A program made the translations under genes and the position numbers. Below the pieces are notes generated by a model. It made no database searches. It was not told where the DNA came from and saw only the letters and a list, made by a program, of their open reading frames with translations. Shown here piece by piece: positions 1 through 9,638 of a stretch of DNA of 64,000 bases (the stretch's first letter is position 1; each line of letters begins with the position of its first letter). This stretch comes from Lacinutrix sp. 5H-3-7-4 (lineage in GTDB: Bacteria > Bacteroidota > Bacteroidia > Flavobacteriales > Flavobacteriaceae): contig NC_015638.1 in assembly GCF_000211855.2 (NCBI RefSeq), forward strand, positions 3,232,169 to 3,296,168, written 5' to 3'.

Positions 1-418
1 TCTCTAAAGTTTCAAAATCTATTTTTTTATTAGATTTAAGTATAGATTGTAAAATTAAGTCCTTTGATGCGTGTTTTGGTATTATATGATTTTTAATAAT
101 AGATTTAAGTTTACTAGTATTCTCCTCAAGAAACAATGAATCTAGCTTAGACTTTCCTAATTTTTCAAAAGCAGCATCTGTAGGCGCCAATAATGTATAT
201 ATATCTTCTTTAGTAAATAGTGACTGTATTTCCGTATGCTCTAAAACCCTTAGCAAAGTATAATGTTCTCCAGTATTTTTTAAATAACCTTCTATAGATC
301 CTGAAGTTTTTTGTACTAATACTTTACAATTTGAATTACTAAAATTCACTCTACTATTGTAAAATGTTAAACAGATTACAAAAACTGAAACAACAAATGG
401 TAGTATTATCCTTATCAT
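1..418 (-). CDS. Fasciclin (FAS1) domain protein, C-terminus beyond the window
   Basis: An open frame reads leftward from an ATG at 418 and runs off the window edge, so about 139 N-terminal residues are visible. The first 20 residues are a hydrophobic signal or anchor segment. Residues about 45-130 read as a FAS1 domain, with the typical core YTLLAPTDAAFEKL followed by a helix and a segment ending NHIIP. FAS1 proteins are exported adhesion or surface domains. In flavobacteria they are usually small secreted proteins or lipoproteins, but no lipobox cysteine is clear here. The rest of the domain lies outside the window. The family call is fairly sure; the role is unknown. Confidence 0.75.
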   Translation of the reverse strand, partial: MIRIILPFVVSVFVICLTFYNSRVNFSNSNCKVLVQKTSGSIEGYLKNTGEHYTLLRVLEHTEIQSLFTKEDIYTLLAPTDAAFEKLGKSKLDSLFLEENTSKLKSIIKNHIIPKHASKDLILQSILKSNKKIDFETLE

Positions 419-582
419 AATATAAAAATTTAAATGACTTAGGGTTAATATATATAACGTAATTAATTGATTTTAGGATGTTTAATTACAAAAATTTAAC
501 ATTTAACAGACTTTAACGCTAAGTAAATAACTTATCAGTCTAAAAATTTTGTAACTTATATTAGATTTTAAAACAAAATATT

Positions 583-816
583 ATGGATTCAAACTATGTA
601 AAAATATATACAGGAAATACGATTGTTGTTCAACTTATGAAACAAAGACTAGAAGATGTAGGTATTAATCCTGTTATTAAAGACGAAACAGAATCTGGAC
701 GTTTAGCTGGTTTTGGTACTAGCTTACCAGGACAACCCGAAGTTTATGTGCACGAAAGTGAATTAGGAAAAGCTGTACAAATTGTAGAAACCGTAAGAAA
801 TGAAATGGAAGCTTAA
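583..816 (+). CDS. DUF2007 family small protein
   Basis: The product is a 77-residue soluble protein. It matches the DUF2007 pattern: an N-terminal YVKIYTGN strand, a helix containing QLMKQRLEDVGI, a central glycine-rich loop, and a C-terminal strand and helix with VYVHESELGKAVQIV. Pfam describes the family as putative prokaryotic signal-transducing proteins, but no biochemical function is established. The ATG at 583 is the only sensible start. The gene stands alone, with a bidirectional terminator directly downstream shared with the convergent ABC-F gene. No signal peptide or membrane segment is present. Confidence 0.75.
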   Translation: MDSNYVKIYTGNTIVVQLMKQRLEDVGINPVIKDETESGRLAGFGTSLPGQPEVYVHESELGKAVQIVETVRNEMEA

Positions 817-833
817 TTAGAGTATAAACTATT

Positions 834-874
834 AAAACAAAAGCCTCAAAATAAAATTTTGAGGCTTTTGTTTT
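834..874. terminator. Bidirectional rho-independent terminator
   Basis: A perfect 18-base stem (AAAACAAAAGCCTCAAAA and its complement) flanks a 5-base loop. There are A-rich and T-rich flanks on both sides, so it can end both the DUF2007 gene (+) and the ABC-F gene (-). Confidence 0.85.
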
Positions 875-896
875 ATTTAATAATTGTAGTGGTATG

Positions 897-2519
<1,623 letters not shown>

Positions 2520-2570
2520 TTACTATTTATTAATTTAACCTTATGCAAAGTGCTATAAAGTTTAAGGCTG

Positions 2571-2578
2571 CAAAAGTA
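2571..2578 (-). promoter_or_regulatory. Predicted -7 box for the ABC-F gene
   Basis: On the minus strand the sequence reads TACTTTTG, an exact match to the Bacteroidota -7 consensus TAnnTTTG. The nearest TTG upstream is about 24 bases away, longer than usual. The implied leader is about 50 bases. Confidence 0.45.
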
Positions 2579-2703
2579 ATTAATATCTTTGGTTTCATAA
2601 AACAATTGACTTATTAGTATCTAAAATTTACTATTATTGTGAGTTTAACGAAAGTTTGCATCAATTTAACAACGCATTAACACCATTGCAATAATTCAAA
2701 ACA

Positions 2704-2711
2704 TACTTTTG
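2704..2711 (+). promoter_or_regulatory. Predicted -7 box for the thioredoxin-fold lipoprotein gene
   Basis: TACTTTTG matches TAnnTTTG exactly and lies 30 bases before the ATG at 2742. A TTG sits about 15 bases upstream, shorter than the usual spacing, so only the -7 element is well supported. Confidence 0.45.
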
Positions 2712-2741
2712 TTTGATTCGCAATTTTTGGAAAATTTTTAA

Positions 2742-4166
2742 ATGAAAATAAAATTACTCTACATATTATGCTGCTTTACAACAGTTTTCACCTCTTGTAA
2801 AAATGATAAGGATACCAATGGTACTTCGGCTTTTTTTGGTGGCAAAATTGTAAACCCTTATTCTAACTACATTGTACTTTCTAAATCCCGAAAAGTTTTA
2901 GATACAATTAAACTAGATGAGAAAAACCGTTTTGCTTATAAAATTGACAAAGCCGAGCCTGGTTTATATACTTTTTATGATGGTAAAGAATTACAAACAG
3001 TACTTATACAACCTAATGACAGCTTACTTTTAAGGCTAAATACTTACGATTTTGATGAGTCTTTAGTTTACTCTGGAATTGGTGCAAAAGAAAATAATTT
3101 TTTAATGGAATTATTTTTACTTAATGAAGAAGATGAAAAAAACACCTTAGCATTAAGCCAGCTTATGCCAGAAGCTTTTGAACAAAGATTAAATGCTTTA
3201 CGAGATGATAAATTAAAAAAGCTTGCTAAGTTTAAATCTAAATATGAAACCTCTACTTTGTTTGATAAATTAGTTCAAGGCAATATAAATTATAAATATT
3301 ATTCTTCTAAAGAAGTATATCCAATTGCAAATTATAGCAAGACCGAAAAACACATGCTTGAAATTTTACCAGAAGATTTTTATAGCTACAGAAGTGACAT
3401 TAATTATAATGATGATGTTTTAAAAGATTATCCTGCATACAGTTCCTTTTTAGGTTTTCACTTTAATACTTTAGCATTACAAGAGCATTTTAAGGAAAGT
3501 GATGATAGTATTTATAATGAATTATCTCTAGACTATAATTTGAAGAAGCTTAAAATTATAGACGAAAAAGTTAAAAATAAGTCTATAAAAAACAGATTAT
3601 TATATGCTGCAACTATGCGTTTTATTAATAATTCTCATAAAACTGAAGAATATTGCAGTATTTTAAATTCGTTTATAGAAAAAAGCTCTAATAAAAAGCA
3701 AATTACAAGAGCACAAAATGTTGTAAGATCTTATCAACGCTTAAAACCTGGTAATAAAATACCTAATATTACGCTTTTAAATACTAATAATAAAGAACTT
3801 GGTTTAAGTAGTATAATTACAAAACCTACAGTTATTTATTTTTGGACTAAAACAAATAAAAATCATATTACTACGTCTCACAAGCGTATTAAAGAGTTAA
3901 ATGCAAAATATCCAGAGGTTGAATATATTGCTATAAATATAGATTCTATTTCTTATGCTAACCAAAAGAAAGTTTTAAATCATTTTGATTTAAGAGTGCA
4001 TAATGAATATAGGCTTAAATCACCTTCTCATGCCGTAGATTCTTTATCTATTAAACCTATAAACAATGTTTTTATAGTTAATAAGAAAAGTGAGATTGTA
4101 AATCCTAAAGCAAATATATTTACAATACAGTTTGAACAAGAATTACTTGAAGTAATAAATCATTAA
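2742..4166 (+). CDS. Lipoprotein with TlpA-like thioredoxin fold lacking CxxC
   Basis: The 474-residue precursor has a lipoprotein signal ending FTSC (Cys about 18), so it is probably anchored in the envelope. Residues about 30-115 resemble the DUF4369-type N-terminal domain often fused to TlpA-like thioredoxins in Bacteroidota. The middle is helical and charged. The last 130 residues follow a thioredoxin/AhpC pattern: PGNKIPNITLLN, then PTVIYFWTKTNKNH, then YIAINIDS. Where family members carry WCxxC, this protein has WTKTN. It should therefore not be a disulfide oxidoreductase and may serve as a binding or chaperone domain. The gene is single, followed by a shared terminator. Confidence 0.7.
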   Translation: MKIKLLYILCCFTTVFTSCKNDKDTNGTSAFFGGKIVNPYSNYIVLSKSRKVLDTIKLDEKNRFAYKIDKAEPGLYTFYDGKELQTVLIQPNDSLLLRLNTYDFDESLVYSGIGAKENNFLMELFLLNEEDEKNTLALSQLMPEAFEQRLNALRDDKLKKLAKFKSKYETSTLFDKLVQGNINYKYYSSKEVYPIANYSKTEKHMLEILPEDFYSYRSDINYNDDVLKDYPAYSSFLGFHFNTLALQEHFKESDDSIYNELSLDYNLKKLKIIDEKVKNKSIKNRLLYAATMRFINNSHKTEEYCSILNSFIEKSSNKKQITRAQNVVRSYQRLKPGNKIPNITLLNTNNKELGLSSIITKPTVIYFWTKTNKNHITTSHKRIKELNAKYPEVEYIAINIDSISYANQKKVLNHFDLRVHNEYRLKSPSHAVDSLSIKPINNVFIVNKKSEIVNPKANIFTIQFEQELLEVINH

Positions 4167-4186
4167 TTATTAGATTAAATATAAAG

Positions 4187-4217
4187 AAAAAGCCTCAACA
4201 TGCAGTTGAGGCTTTTT
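4187..4217. terminator. Bidirectional rho-independent terminator
   Basis: A 13-base perfect stem AAAAAGCCTCAAC with a 5-base loop ATGCA and a T-run sits between the convergent lipoprotein (+) and transaldolase (-) genes. Confidence 0.85.
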
Positions 4218-4235
4218 TTATAAATGAAAAGAAAA

Positions 4236-4889
4236 TTAATTTCCTTTTTTATAATCTTCTAAAAATTTAGCTAAACCAATATCTGTTAATGGATGCTTTA
4301 GTAAACCTTCAATAGAACTTAATGGACCAGTCATGACATCTGCACCTAATTTAGCACAATCAATAACATGCATTGTGTGACGTACAGATGCTGCAAGAAT
4401 TTGAGTTTCAAAAGCATAATTATCATAAATATGTCTAATTTCTGCAATAAGATTTAAACCATCTGTAGAGATATCATCTAAACGACCAATAAAAGGAGAT
4501 ACATACGTTGCTCCTGCTTTTGCTGCTAATAAAGCTTGACCTGGAGAAAACACTAAAGTTACGTTAGTTTTAATTCCTTTATCACTAAAGTATTTACATG
4601 CTTTAATGCCATCTTTAATCATTGGTAATTTAATTACAATTTGCTCATGTAATTCTGCTAAAGCTTCTCCTTCTCTAACCATACCTTCAAAATCTGTAGA
4701 GATAACTTCTGCACTTACATCACCAGACACTAAGTTACAAATGTCGACATAATGTTTTAAAATATTATCTGTACCAGTAATACCTTCTTTAGCCATTAAT
4801 GATGGGTTTGTAGTTACTCCATCTAAAATTCCTAAATCTTCGGCTTCTTTAATTTGAGCAAGATTTGCTGTGTCTATAAAAAATTTCAT
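4236..4889 (-). CDS. tal: Transaldolase, short TalC/FSA subfamily
   Basis: The 217-residue TIM-barrel enzyme of the pentose phosphate pathway is related to E. coli fructose-6-phosphate aldolase. Visible landmarks are the N-terminal FIDTANL, VTTNPS (25-30), and the Schiff-base lysine K87 in IVIKLP. Two positions separate the subfamilies. The residue equivalent to FSA Gln59 is Glu61 here (VSAEV), and that equivalent to FSA Tyr131 appears to be Phe133 (YVSPFIGR). Both are the transaldolase-type residues, so true transaldolase activity is more likely than fructose-6-phosphate aldolase. Length is normal and the gene is monocistronic. The start ATG at 4889 matches family N-termini. Confidence 0.9.
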   Translation of the reverse strand: MKFFIDTANLAQIKEAEDLGILDGVTTNPSLMAKEGITGTDNILKHYVDICNLVSGDVSAEVISTDFEGMVREGEALAELHEQIVIKLPMIKDGIKACKYFSDKGIKTNVTLVFSPGQALLAAKAGATYVSPFIGRLDDISTDGLNLIAEIRHIYDNYAFETQILAASVRHTMHVIDCAKLGADVMTGPLSSIEGLLKHPLTDIGLAKFLEDYKKGN

Positions 4890-4985
4890 ATTAAATATTT
4901 AGTTGTGTTTGTAATAATGGTACGAAGTTACAACTTCTTACTATTTCTAAATAGAAAATAATATGAAATGATATTAACAAAGATA

Positions 4986-5080
4986 TTAATCTAAAATGTG
5001 AAGCGTTTTAGTACATTCTAAATTGGTTTGGTAATAATCCATTTTAAAATTATCATGATCCCAACCTAAGCTCCAATCTA
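4986..5080 (-). other. Out-of-frame tail of the small membrane protein gene
   Basis: Downstream of the nine-base T run (plus strand A at 5087-5095), the frame shifted by one base from the gene at 5078-5416 stays open for about 34 codons. It ends at a TAA at 4986-4988. The encoded tail begins FYAIDWSLGWDHDNFK and ends TLHILD. It is rich in Trp, Asp and Tyr and looks like genuine protein rather than random AT-rich translation. Ten instead of nine T bases would join it to the upstream frame and give a protein of about 143 residues. Confidence 0.55.
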
Positions 5081-5416
5081 TAGCATAAAAAAAAATAATG
5101 TAAAAAACAGCGAGTAGCAAACAGTTAAAAAAGCAAGAATGTTTTTTGCCAATACAAATTTACCTTTTGTAATTTTAGATATAATAAAAAGAAGCAAATA
5201 AAAGAATATAGACCATATTATAATGTTACCAAAAAGACCTTTTAAATAAAGTATTCCAGACATTGAAAATATCCAAGTAGTATCTGTACTTTGAACAAAC
5301 GGAAAGCCTAAAAAACTAGGCCATTTTTCATCTGTTACACAAGTATATTTAAAATATATAATATCACTAGATATCATTCCTAAAGAAAGGATAATAGATA
5401 GTAATATTTTTTTCAT
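5078..5416 (-). CDS. Small membrane protein, probably truncated by a homopolymer frameshift
   Basis: A 112-residue product with an N-terminal signal-like segment (about 4-22) and two further hydrophobic segments (about 62-82 and 92-111). I recognise no family. The frame ends just after a run of nine T bases, while a neighbouring frame continues with plausible protein for another 34 codons (see 4986-5080). The intact gene probably spans 4986-5416. Its ATG directly follows the stop codon of the SDR gene, so the two are cotranscribed. The truncation could be a sequencing error, a real mutation, or a phase-variable tract. Confidence 0.6.
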   Translation of the reverse strand: MKKILLSIILSLGMISSDIIYFKYTCVTDEKWPSFLGFPFVQSTDTTWIFSMSGILYLKGLFGNIIIWSIFFYLLLFIISKITKGKFVLAKNILAFLTVCYSLFFTLFFFML

Positions 5417-6217
5417 TTATAACTTATAATGGTTAATTAGCATCTTTTCGTAAACACTATCTGGAAGAATAAATTTTAAAACAATAGAAAACTTCTGCAT
5501 AAATGCGCCAACCTTGTAATGTATTTTAGGTTTTTTGGTTTCAATCACCTTTAAAACTTGTTTTGCTACAGCAATAGGATCGCTACTATTATCTACATGT
5601 TCATCTATATCATTTAAAACACTACCATACTTTTTATATGGCGATGTATCTTTTAATGGCGCGTGATAACGTCCTGCAGCAATATTAGTTGCAAAATCTC
5701 CAGGCGCAATATTTGCCATATTAATATTAAAGTCTTTTAATTCTATTCTAAATGCTTCGGTTAAAAGCTCTAAAGCACCTTTACTAGCACTATAAATCCC
5801 TCTGTAAGGCAAGCCCATAAAGCCAGCAATTGATGTTATATTAATTATTAGTCCGCTATTATGTTTTCTCATTTCTGGTAAAACAGCTTTTATTACATTA
5901 ATAGGACCAAAAAAATTTGTATCAAAATTGTGTTGTATTTCTTCTGCTGGAATTTCTTCAATTGGACCTGTAATACCAACACCTGCATTATTAATTAACA
6001 CATCTATTTTTCCTTCAGCTAAAACCACTTGAGCTACAGCTTTTTTTATTGAGTCTACATTTTTAACATCTAAAGCAATAATTTTAAAAGGATGATTTAC
6101 ATACTTTTCTGCACTTCGGCTTGTACCATAAACAGTATAACTATTTTGAGTTAAATACTCACCAATAGATTTTCCTATTCCTGAAGATCCTCCTGTTATT
6201 AAAACGACTTTAGACAT
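5417..6217 (-). CDS. Short-chain dehydrogenase/reductase (SDR)
   Basis: The 266-residue classical SDR has the Rossmann motif TGGSSGIG near the N-terminus, the NNAG motif, a catalytic Ser in INITSIAG, and YSASK carrying the Tyr and Lys. It should be a cytosolic NAD(P)H-dependent oxidoreductase. The C-terminal extension with hydrophobic stretches resembles SDRs that act on lipids or other hydrophobic ketones, but the substrate cannot be read from sequence. The ATG at 6217 matches the family N-terminus. It is the first gene of a two-gene unit with the small membrane protein. The SRP RNA gene lies upstream on the same strand and carries its own terminator-like T-run. Confidence 0.88.
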   Translation of the reverse strand: MSKVVLITGGSSGIGKSIGEYLTQNSYTVYGTSRSAEKYVNHPFKIIALDVKNVDSIKKAVAQVVLAEGKIDVLINNAGVGITGPIEEIPAEEIQHNFDTNFFGPINVIKAVLPEMRKHNSGLIINITSIAGFMGLPYRGIYSASKGALELLTEAFRIELKDFNINMANIAPGDFATNIAAGRYHAPLKDTSPYKKYGSVLNDIDEHVDNSSDPIAVAKQVLKVIETKKPKIHYKVGAFMQKFSIVLKFILPDSVYEKMLINHYKL

Positions 6218-6327
6218 ATATAATTTAGTGTTTAAATATTATGAGTTTTATATTGAAAAGAATACAATAAACAAAAAAATCCTGATTCGCAAAAGCTTTC
6301 AAGATTTGAGTTTAGTGTACAAAAAAA

Positions 6328-6421
6328 GGCAAGCTACCTACATCACACCGCTACGACCGCTTACCTTTGCTTCGTTCCCGACCTGGAGGATTCAACAGGA
6401 GCTGGTTGTGTAGGACTTGCC
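6328..6421 (-). ncRNA. ffs: Signal recognition particle RNA (small bacterial 4.5S type)
   Basis: This is a compact GC-rich island in AT-rich surroundings. Read on the minus strand it begins GGCAAGTCC and ends CTTGCC, so the ends pair. The conserved Ffh-binding region at 6368-6384 reads AGGTCGGGAACGAAGCA, close to the E. coli motif GGTCCGGAAGGAAGCA. Downstream, GTGTGATGTAGGTAGCTTGCC parallels the 3' arm of E. coli 4.5S RNA (GTGTGCCGGGATGTAGCTGGCA). Seven T bases (6327 down to 6321) directly follow the closing helix and can act as the terminator. A promoter with both elements lies just upstream. The RNA pairs with Ffh to target membrane proteins. Exact ends may differ by a few bases. Confidence 0.93.
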
Positions 6422-6425
6422 GCGG

Positions 6426-6455
6426 CAAATATACAATGTTTTAATTTTATCACAA
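6426..6455 (-). promoter_or_regulatory. Promoter of the SRP RNA gene
   Basis: On the minus strand the -7 element TATATTTG (6433 down to 6426) matches TAnnTTTG exactly. A TTG (6455 down to 6453) lies 19 bases upstream, the expected place for the -33 element. Transcription would begin about at the GGCAAG end of the RNA. This is the best promoter in the window. Confidence 0.8.
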
Positions 6456-6509
6456 TGATTTTTTATACTGAATTTTAATAAATATCTTGCTTAAAATTAA
6501 TTACTAAAA

Positions 6510-7538
6510 ATGAAACTACATAATTACCTTACAATCATAATTTTAGCAATAACTCTTATTAGTTGCGGTGATTCTAAACAAGAAAAAAACTTTAACATCA
6601 CAACAAATGCAACAAATAATACAATAGCATTAAATGAAACACTAGAATTATCTATTGCTAACCCTAAAAATATTGAAATAGAATCTATTACCTATGAAAT
6701 AGGTGGTAAAACAGTAGATAAATCTGTACTTTTAAGCGATTTTAAATTAGGATCTCAAACTATTACTGCCACTATTAATTTTGATGGAGAAACAGAAATT
6801 GCTACCAGAAACATCGCTATTGTAAATAATGCATCTCCAAAAGTTTATAGTTACGAGATTGTAAACACCTATCCTCATGATATTACATCTTATACTCAAG
6901 GATTAGAATTTTTTAACGGCGAATTATATGAAAGTACAGGACAAAAAGGAGAGAGTAAATTACGTAAAGTAAACTATAAAACTGGAGAAGTACTTAAAAA
7001 CATAAATCTTGCAGATCAATATTTTGGTGAAGGTTTAACCATATTAAATAATAAAATATACCAATTAACCTGGTTAAGCGGCAAAGGCTTTGTATACAAT
7101 CTTGATACTTTTAAACGCTCTAGTACTTTTAAATTTGGAGAAAGTAAAGAAGGTTGGGGAATTTGTAATGATGGTAAAATGCTTTATAAAAGTGATGGAA
7201 CCGAAAAAATTTGGCTGTTAAATCCTGAAAATCTTGTTGAAGAAAATAATATTCAAGTCTATACCAATAAAGGAAAAATTGGTAAACTTAACGAACTTGA
7301 ATGGATTAACGGAAAAATTTACGCCAACATATACCAACGAAATGGTGTTGCGATTATAAACCCAAAAAATGGTGCAACTGAAGCTGTAATAGATTTTTCT
7401 CCTTTAAAAAAAGAAGTAAAACAACATAAAGGTTTAGATGTACTTAATGGTATTGCTTACAACCCAGAAACACAAACCATATTTGTTACAGGAAAACGTT
7501 GGGATAAGTTATTTGAAGTGAGAATTATTGAAAAATAA
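6510..7538 (+). CDS. Glutamine cyclotransferase-like lipoprotein
   Basis: The 342-residue precursor has a lipoprotein signal ending LISC (Cys about 20). Residues about 25-105 look like a beta-sandwich. The rest matches the plant/bacterial glutaminyl-peptide cyclotransferase family (Glu_cyclase_2, a five-bladed propeller): YPHDITSYTQGLEFFNGELYE, then GEGLTILNNKIYQLTW, then LNELEWINGKIYANIY. The family turns N-terminal glutamine into pyroglutamate. In Bacteroidota such enzymes are thought to mature exported proteins, whose N-termini are often Gln after signal cleavage. The thioesterase gene begins almost at its stop, so they form an operon. Confidence 0.85.
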   Translation: MKLHNYLTIIILAITLISCGDSKQEKNFNITTNATNNTIALNETLELSIANPKNIEIESITYEIGGKTVDKSVLLSDFKLGSQTITATINFDGETEIATRNIAIVNNASPKVYSYEIVNTYPHDITSYTQGLEFFNGELYESTGQKGESKLRKVNYKTGEVLKNINLADQYFGEGLTILNNKIYQLTWLSGKGFVYNLDTFKRSSTFKFGESKEGWGICNDGKMLYKSDGTEKIWLLNPENLVEENNIQVYTNKGKIGKLNELEWINGKIYANIYQRNGVAIINPKNGATEAVIDFSPLKKEVKQHKGLDVLNGIAYNPETQTIFVTGKRWDKLFEVRIIEK

Positions 7539-7539
7539 C

Positions 7540-7929
7540 ATGCAGGTTTATAGCGAAACAATAGTAGTTACAGAAAATGATATAGATGAATTACAGCACG
7601 TTAATAATGTACGCTATGTACAATGGGTTAATGATATTGCAAAAGCACATTGGCATAAAAACGCTTCTACTTCTATTTTAAAAAACTATTTTTGGGTACT
7701 ACTATCACATACTATAGACTATAAAGCATCTGCAGTTTTAAATGAAACACTTTTAATTAAAACGTATGTTACAGAAGCTAAAGGTGTAAAATCAACTAGA
7801 ATTATAGAAATTTTTAACAAAAAGAGCAATACTTTATTAGCAAAATCTACAACCAATTGGTGTTTTATGAGTACGTCTTCAAAAAAACCAACACGTATAA
7901 CTCAAGAAATTGCAGATTTATTTACTTAA
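7540..7929 (+). CDS. Acyl-CoA thioesterase, hotdog fold (4HBT)
   Basis: A hotdog-fold thioesterase of about 129 residues. The catalytic loop reads DELQHVNNVRYVQWV, matching the 4HBT family, where the Asp or nearby residue activates water for hydrolysis of acyl-CoA. I start it at the ATG at 7540 (MQVYSETI), directly after the preceding stop. A longer frame from TTG at 7528 overlaps the cyclotransferase gene and adds four residues not typical of the family. The substrate cannot be inferred. A cytosolic enzyme; no signal peptide. Confidence 0.82.
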   Translation: MQVYSETIVVTENDIDELQHVNNVRYVQWVNDIAKAHWHKNASTSILKNYFWVLLSHTIDYKASAVLNETLLIKTYVTEAKGVKSTRIIEIFNKKSNTLLAKSTTNWCFMSTSSKKPTRITQEIADLFT

Positions 7930-7997
7930 TAAAAGAATATTAATACTAAAATAGTTTTTCAAAAGTTATATTTTAGTCCCTTAAAGTTAATTATCTC

Positions 7998-9566
7998 ATG
8001 GCTATAAAACGCATAACATATTTTATTTTTTGTATCGCACTTTTAATTCTATCTAACGCTTGTCGTAAAGATTTTGACTTTGCTCCTAGTACTGGTAATT
8101 TAGAGTTTTCTAAAGATACTGTTTACCTTGATACTATTTTTGCCAATATAGGCTCAAGTACTTATAACCTTAAAGTTTACAACCGTAGTGATGATGATAT
8201 TAGCATTCCAACTGTAAAGCTTAATAGAGGTGAAAACTCTGGTTTCAGGCTAAATGTAGATGGTGTTGCTGGTAAATCTTTTAATAATGTAGAAATTCAA
8301 GCAAAAGACAGTTTATTTATATTTATTGAAACTACTTTTAATACAGACAACCCAAATAACGATCCGTTTTTTAATAACGAAATTTTATATACAGACAAAA
8401 TTGAATTTGATACAGGAAGCAATTACCAAGATGTAGAATTAGTAACTTTAGTTAAAGACGCTGTTTTTATATTTCCAGAACGTGATGATGCAACCGGTAT
8501 TATAGAAACACTAACTTTTGATGTTAATGGAGAACAATTTGAAACCGAAATTCAAGGTCGAGAACTTATGCCTGACGAATTAACGTTTACAAACGAAAAA
8601 CCATATGTAATTTACGGTTACGCTGCCGTACCAAACGGAGAAACCTTAACAGTTAATGCTGGAGCGAGAATTCATTTTCATGCAGATTCTGGTTTAATAG
8701 TTTCAGAAAATGCGACACTAAATGTAAATGGAGCATTAAGTACAGATCCAGATTTATTAGAAAACGAAGTCATTTTTGAAAGTGATCGTTTAGAGCCAAA
8801 TTTTGAAAACGTACCTGGACAATGGGGAACCATTTGGCTTTTTGAAAACAGTATAAATAATACTATTAATTACGCTACTATTAAAAACGGAACTGTTGGT
8901 TTATTAGTTGATGCAAATCCAGATGCTGTTAATGATAAATTGACAATAACAAATTCGCAATTATACAACTTTGGTAATTATGGTATTTTAGCCATAAATA
9001 CATCTATAACTGCAGAAAATCTTGTGGTTAATAACTCAGGTCAATCTTCTGTTGCTTTAACTTTTGGAGGAAAATATAATTTTACACATAGTACAATTGC
9101 TAATTATTGGAATAATAGTTTTAGGCAATTTCCTGCCTTATTAATTAATAACTTTTTAGAAACGGAAGATGCAGTTACTATAACCAATTTAACCGAAGCT
9201 AATTTTAACAACTGTATTATATATGGTAATGATAATCCTGAATTTATATTAGATGAAATTGAAGACGATTCAGTTATATTCAATTTTAAATTCACCAATA
9301 GCTTACTGCGTTTTAGTGATAACTTAAATGAATTTACTGGAGATAATTACAATTTTGAAAACACCGTGAATTACGAGAATAATATATTTAATCAAGAACC
9401 AGACTTTAAAAACACAAGCCTAAATAAATTAATTATTGGAGACAATTCTAATGCCAATGGTATTGGTGCTTCATCTTTTGCTTCACAAGTACCAAATGAT
9501 ATATTAGGAGTTAACAGAACAAGTGCTCCAGATGCTGGTGCATACCAACATACTGTTTTCGAATAA
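7998..9566 (+). CDS. Lipoprotein with predicted right-handed beta-helix
   Basis: The 522-residue precursor has a lipoprotein signal ending SNAC (Cys about 22). After an N-terminal beta-sandwich-like part (about 35-200), residues about 215-500 show short repeated strands rich in Asn, Thr and Ile separated by turns (for example TIKNGTVGLLVDANPD and LYNFGNYGILAINT). This is the pattern of parallel beta-helix proteins. The C-terminus ends with GAYQHTVFE, similar to the DAGAYE ending common in secreted flavobacterial beta-helix proteins. The binding partner or substrate is unknown. The gene ends at a strong bidirectional terminator. Confidence 0.75.
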   Translation: MAIKRITYFIFCIALLILSNACRKDFDFAPSTGNLEFSKDTVYLDTIFANIGSSTYNLKVYNRSDDDISIPTVKLNRGENSGFRLNVDGVAGKSFNNVEIQAKDSLFIFIETTFNTDNPNNDPFFNNEILYTDKIEFDTGSNYQDVELVTLVKDAVFIFPERDDATGIIETLTFDVNGEQFETEIQGRELMPDELTFTNEKPYVIYGYAAVPNGETLTVNAGARIHFHADSGLIVSENATLNVNGALSTDPDLLENEVIFESDRLEPNFENVPGQWGTIWLFENSINNTINYATIKNGTVGLLVDANPDAVNDKLTITNSQLYNFGNYGILAINTSITAENLVVNNSGQSSVALTFGGKYNFTHSTIANYWNNSFRQFPALLINNFLETEDAVTITNLTEANFNNCIIYGNDNPEFILDEIEDDSVIFNFKFTNSLLRFSDNLNEFTGDNYNFENTVNYENNIFNQEPDFKNTSLNKLIIGDNSNANGIGASSFASQVPNDILGVNRTSAPDAGAYQHTVFE

Positions 9567-9584
9567 AAAATTAAAACATCTTAT

Positions 9585-9615
9585 AAAAAAAGCCTGCAAA
9601 TTGCAGGCTTTTTTT
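9585..9615. terminator. Bidirectional rho-independent terminator
   Basis: A-run, GCCTGCAA/TTGCAGGC stem and T-run form a strong symmetric hairpin between the convergent beta-helix lipoprotein (+) and glyA (-). Confidence 0.88.
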
Positions 9616-9638
9616 ATGTAAATAATATAATAATAAAA

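Noticed and set aside
6228..6413. 60-residue ORF on the plus strand over the SRP RNA
   Set aside because: It lies antisense to a well-supported structural RNA, has no homology-like features, and its GC-rich end is explained by the RNA.
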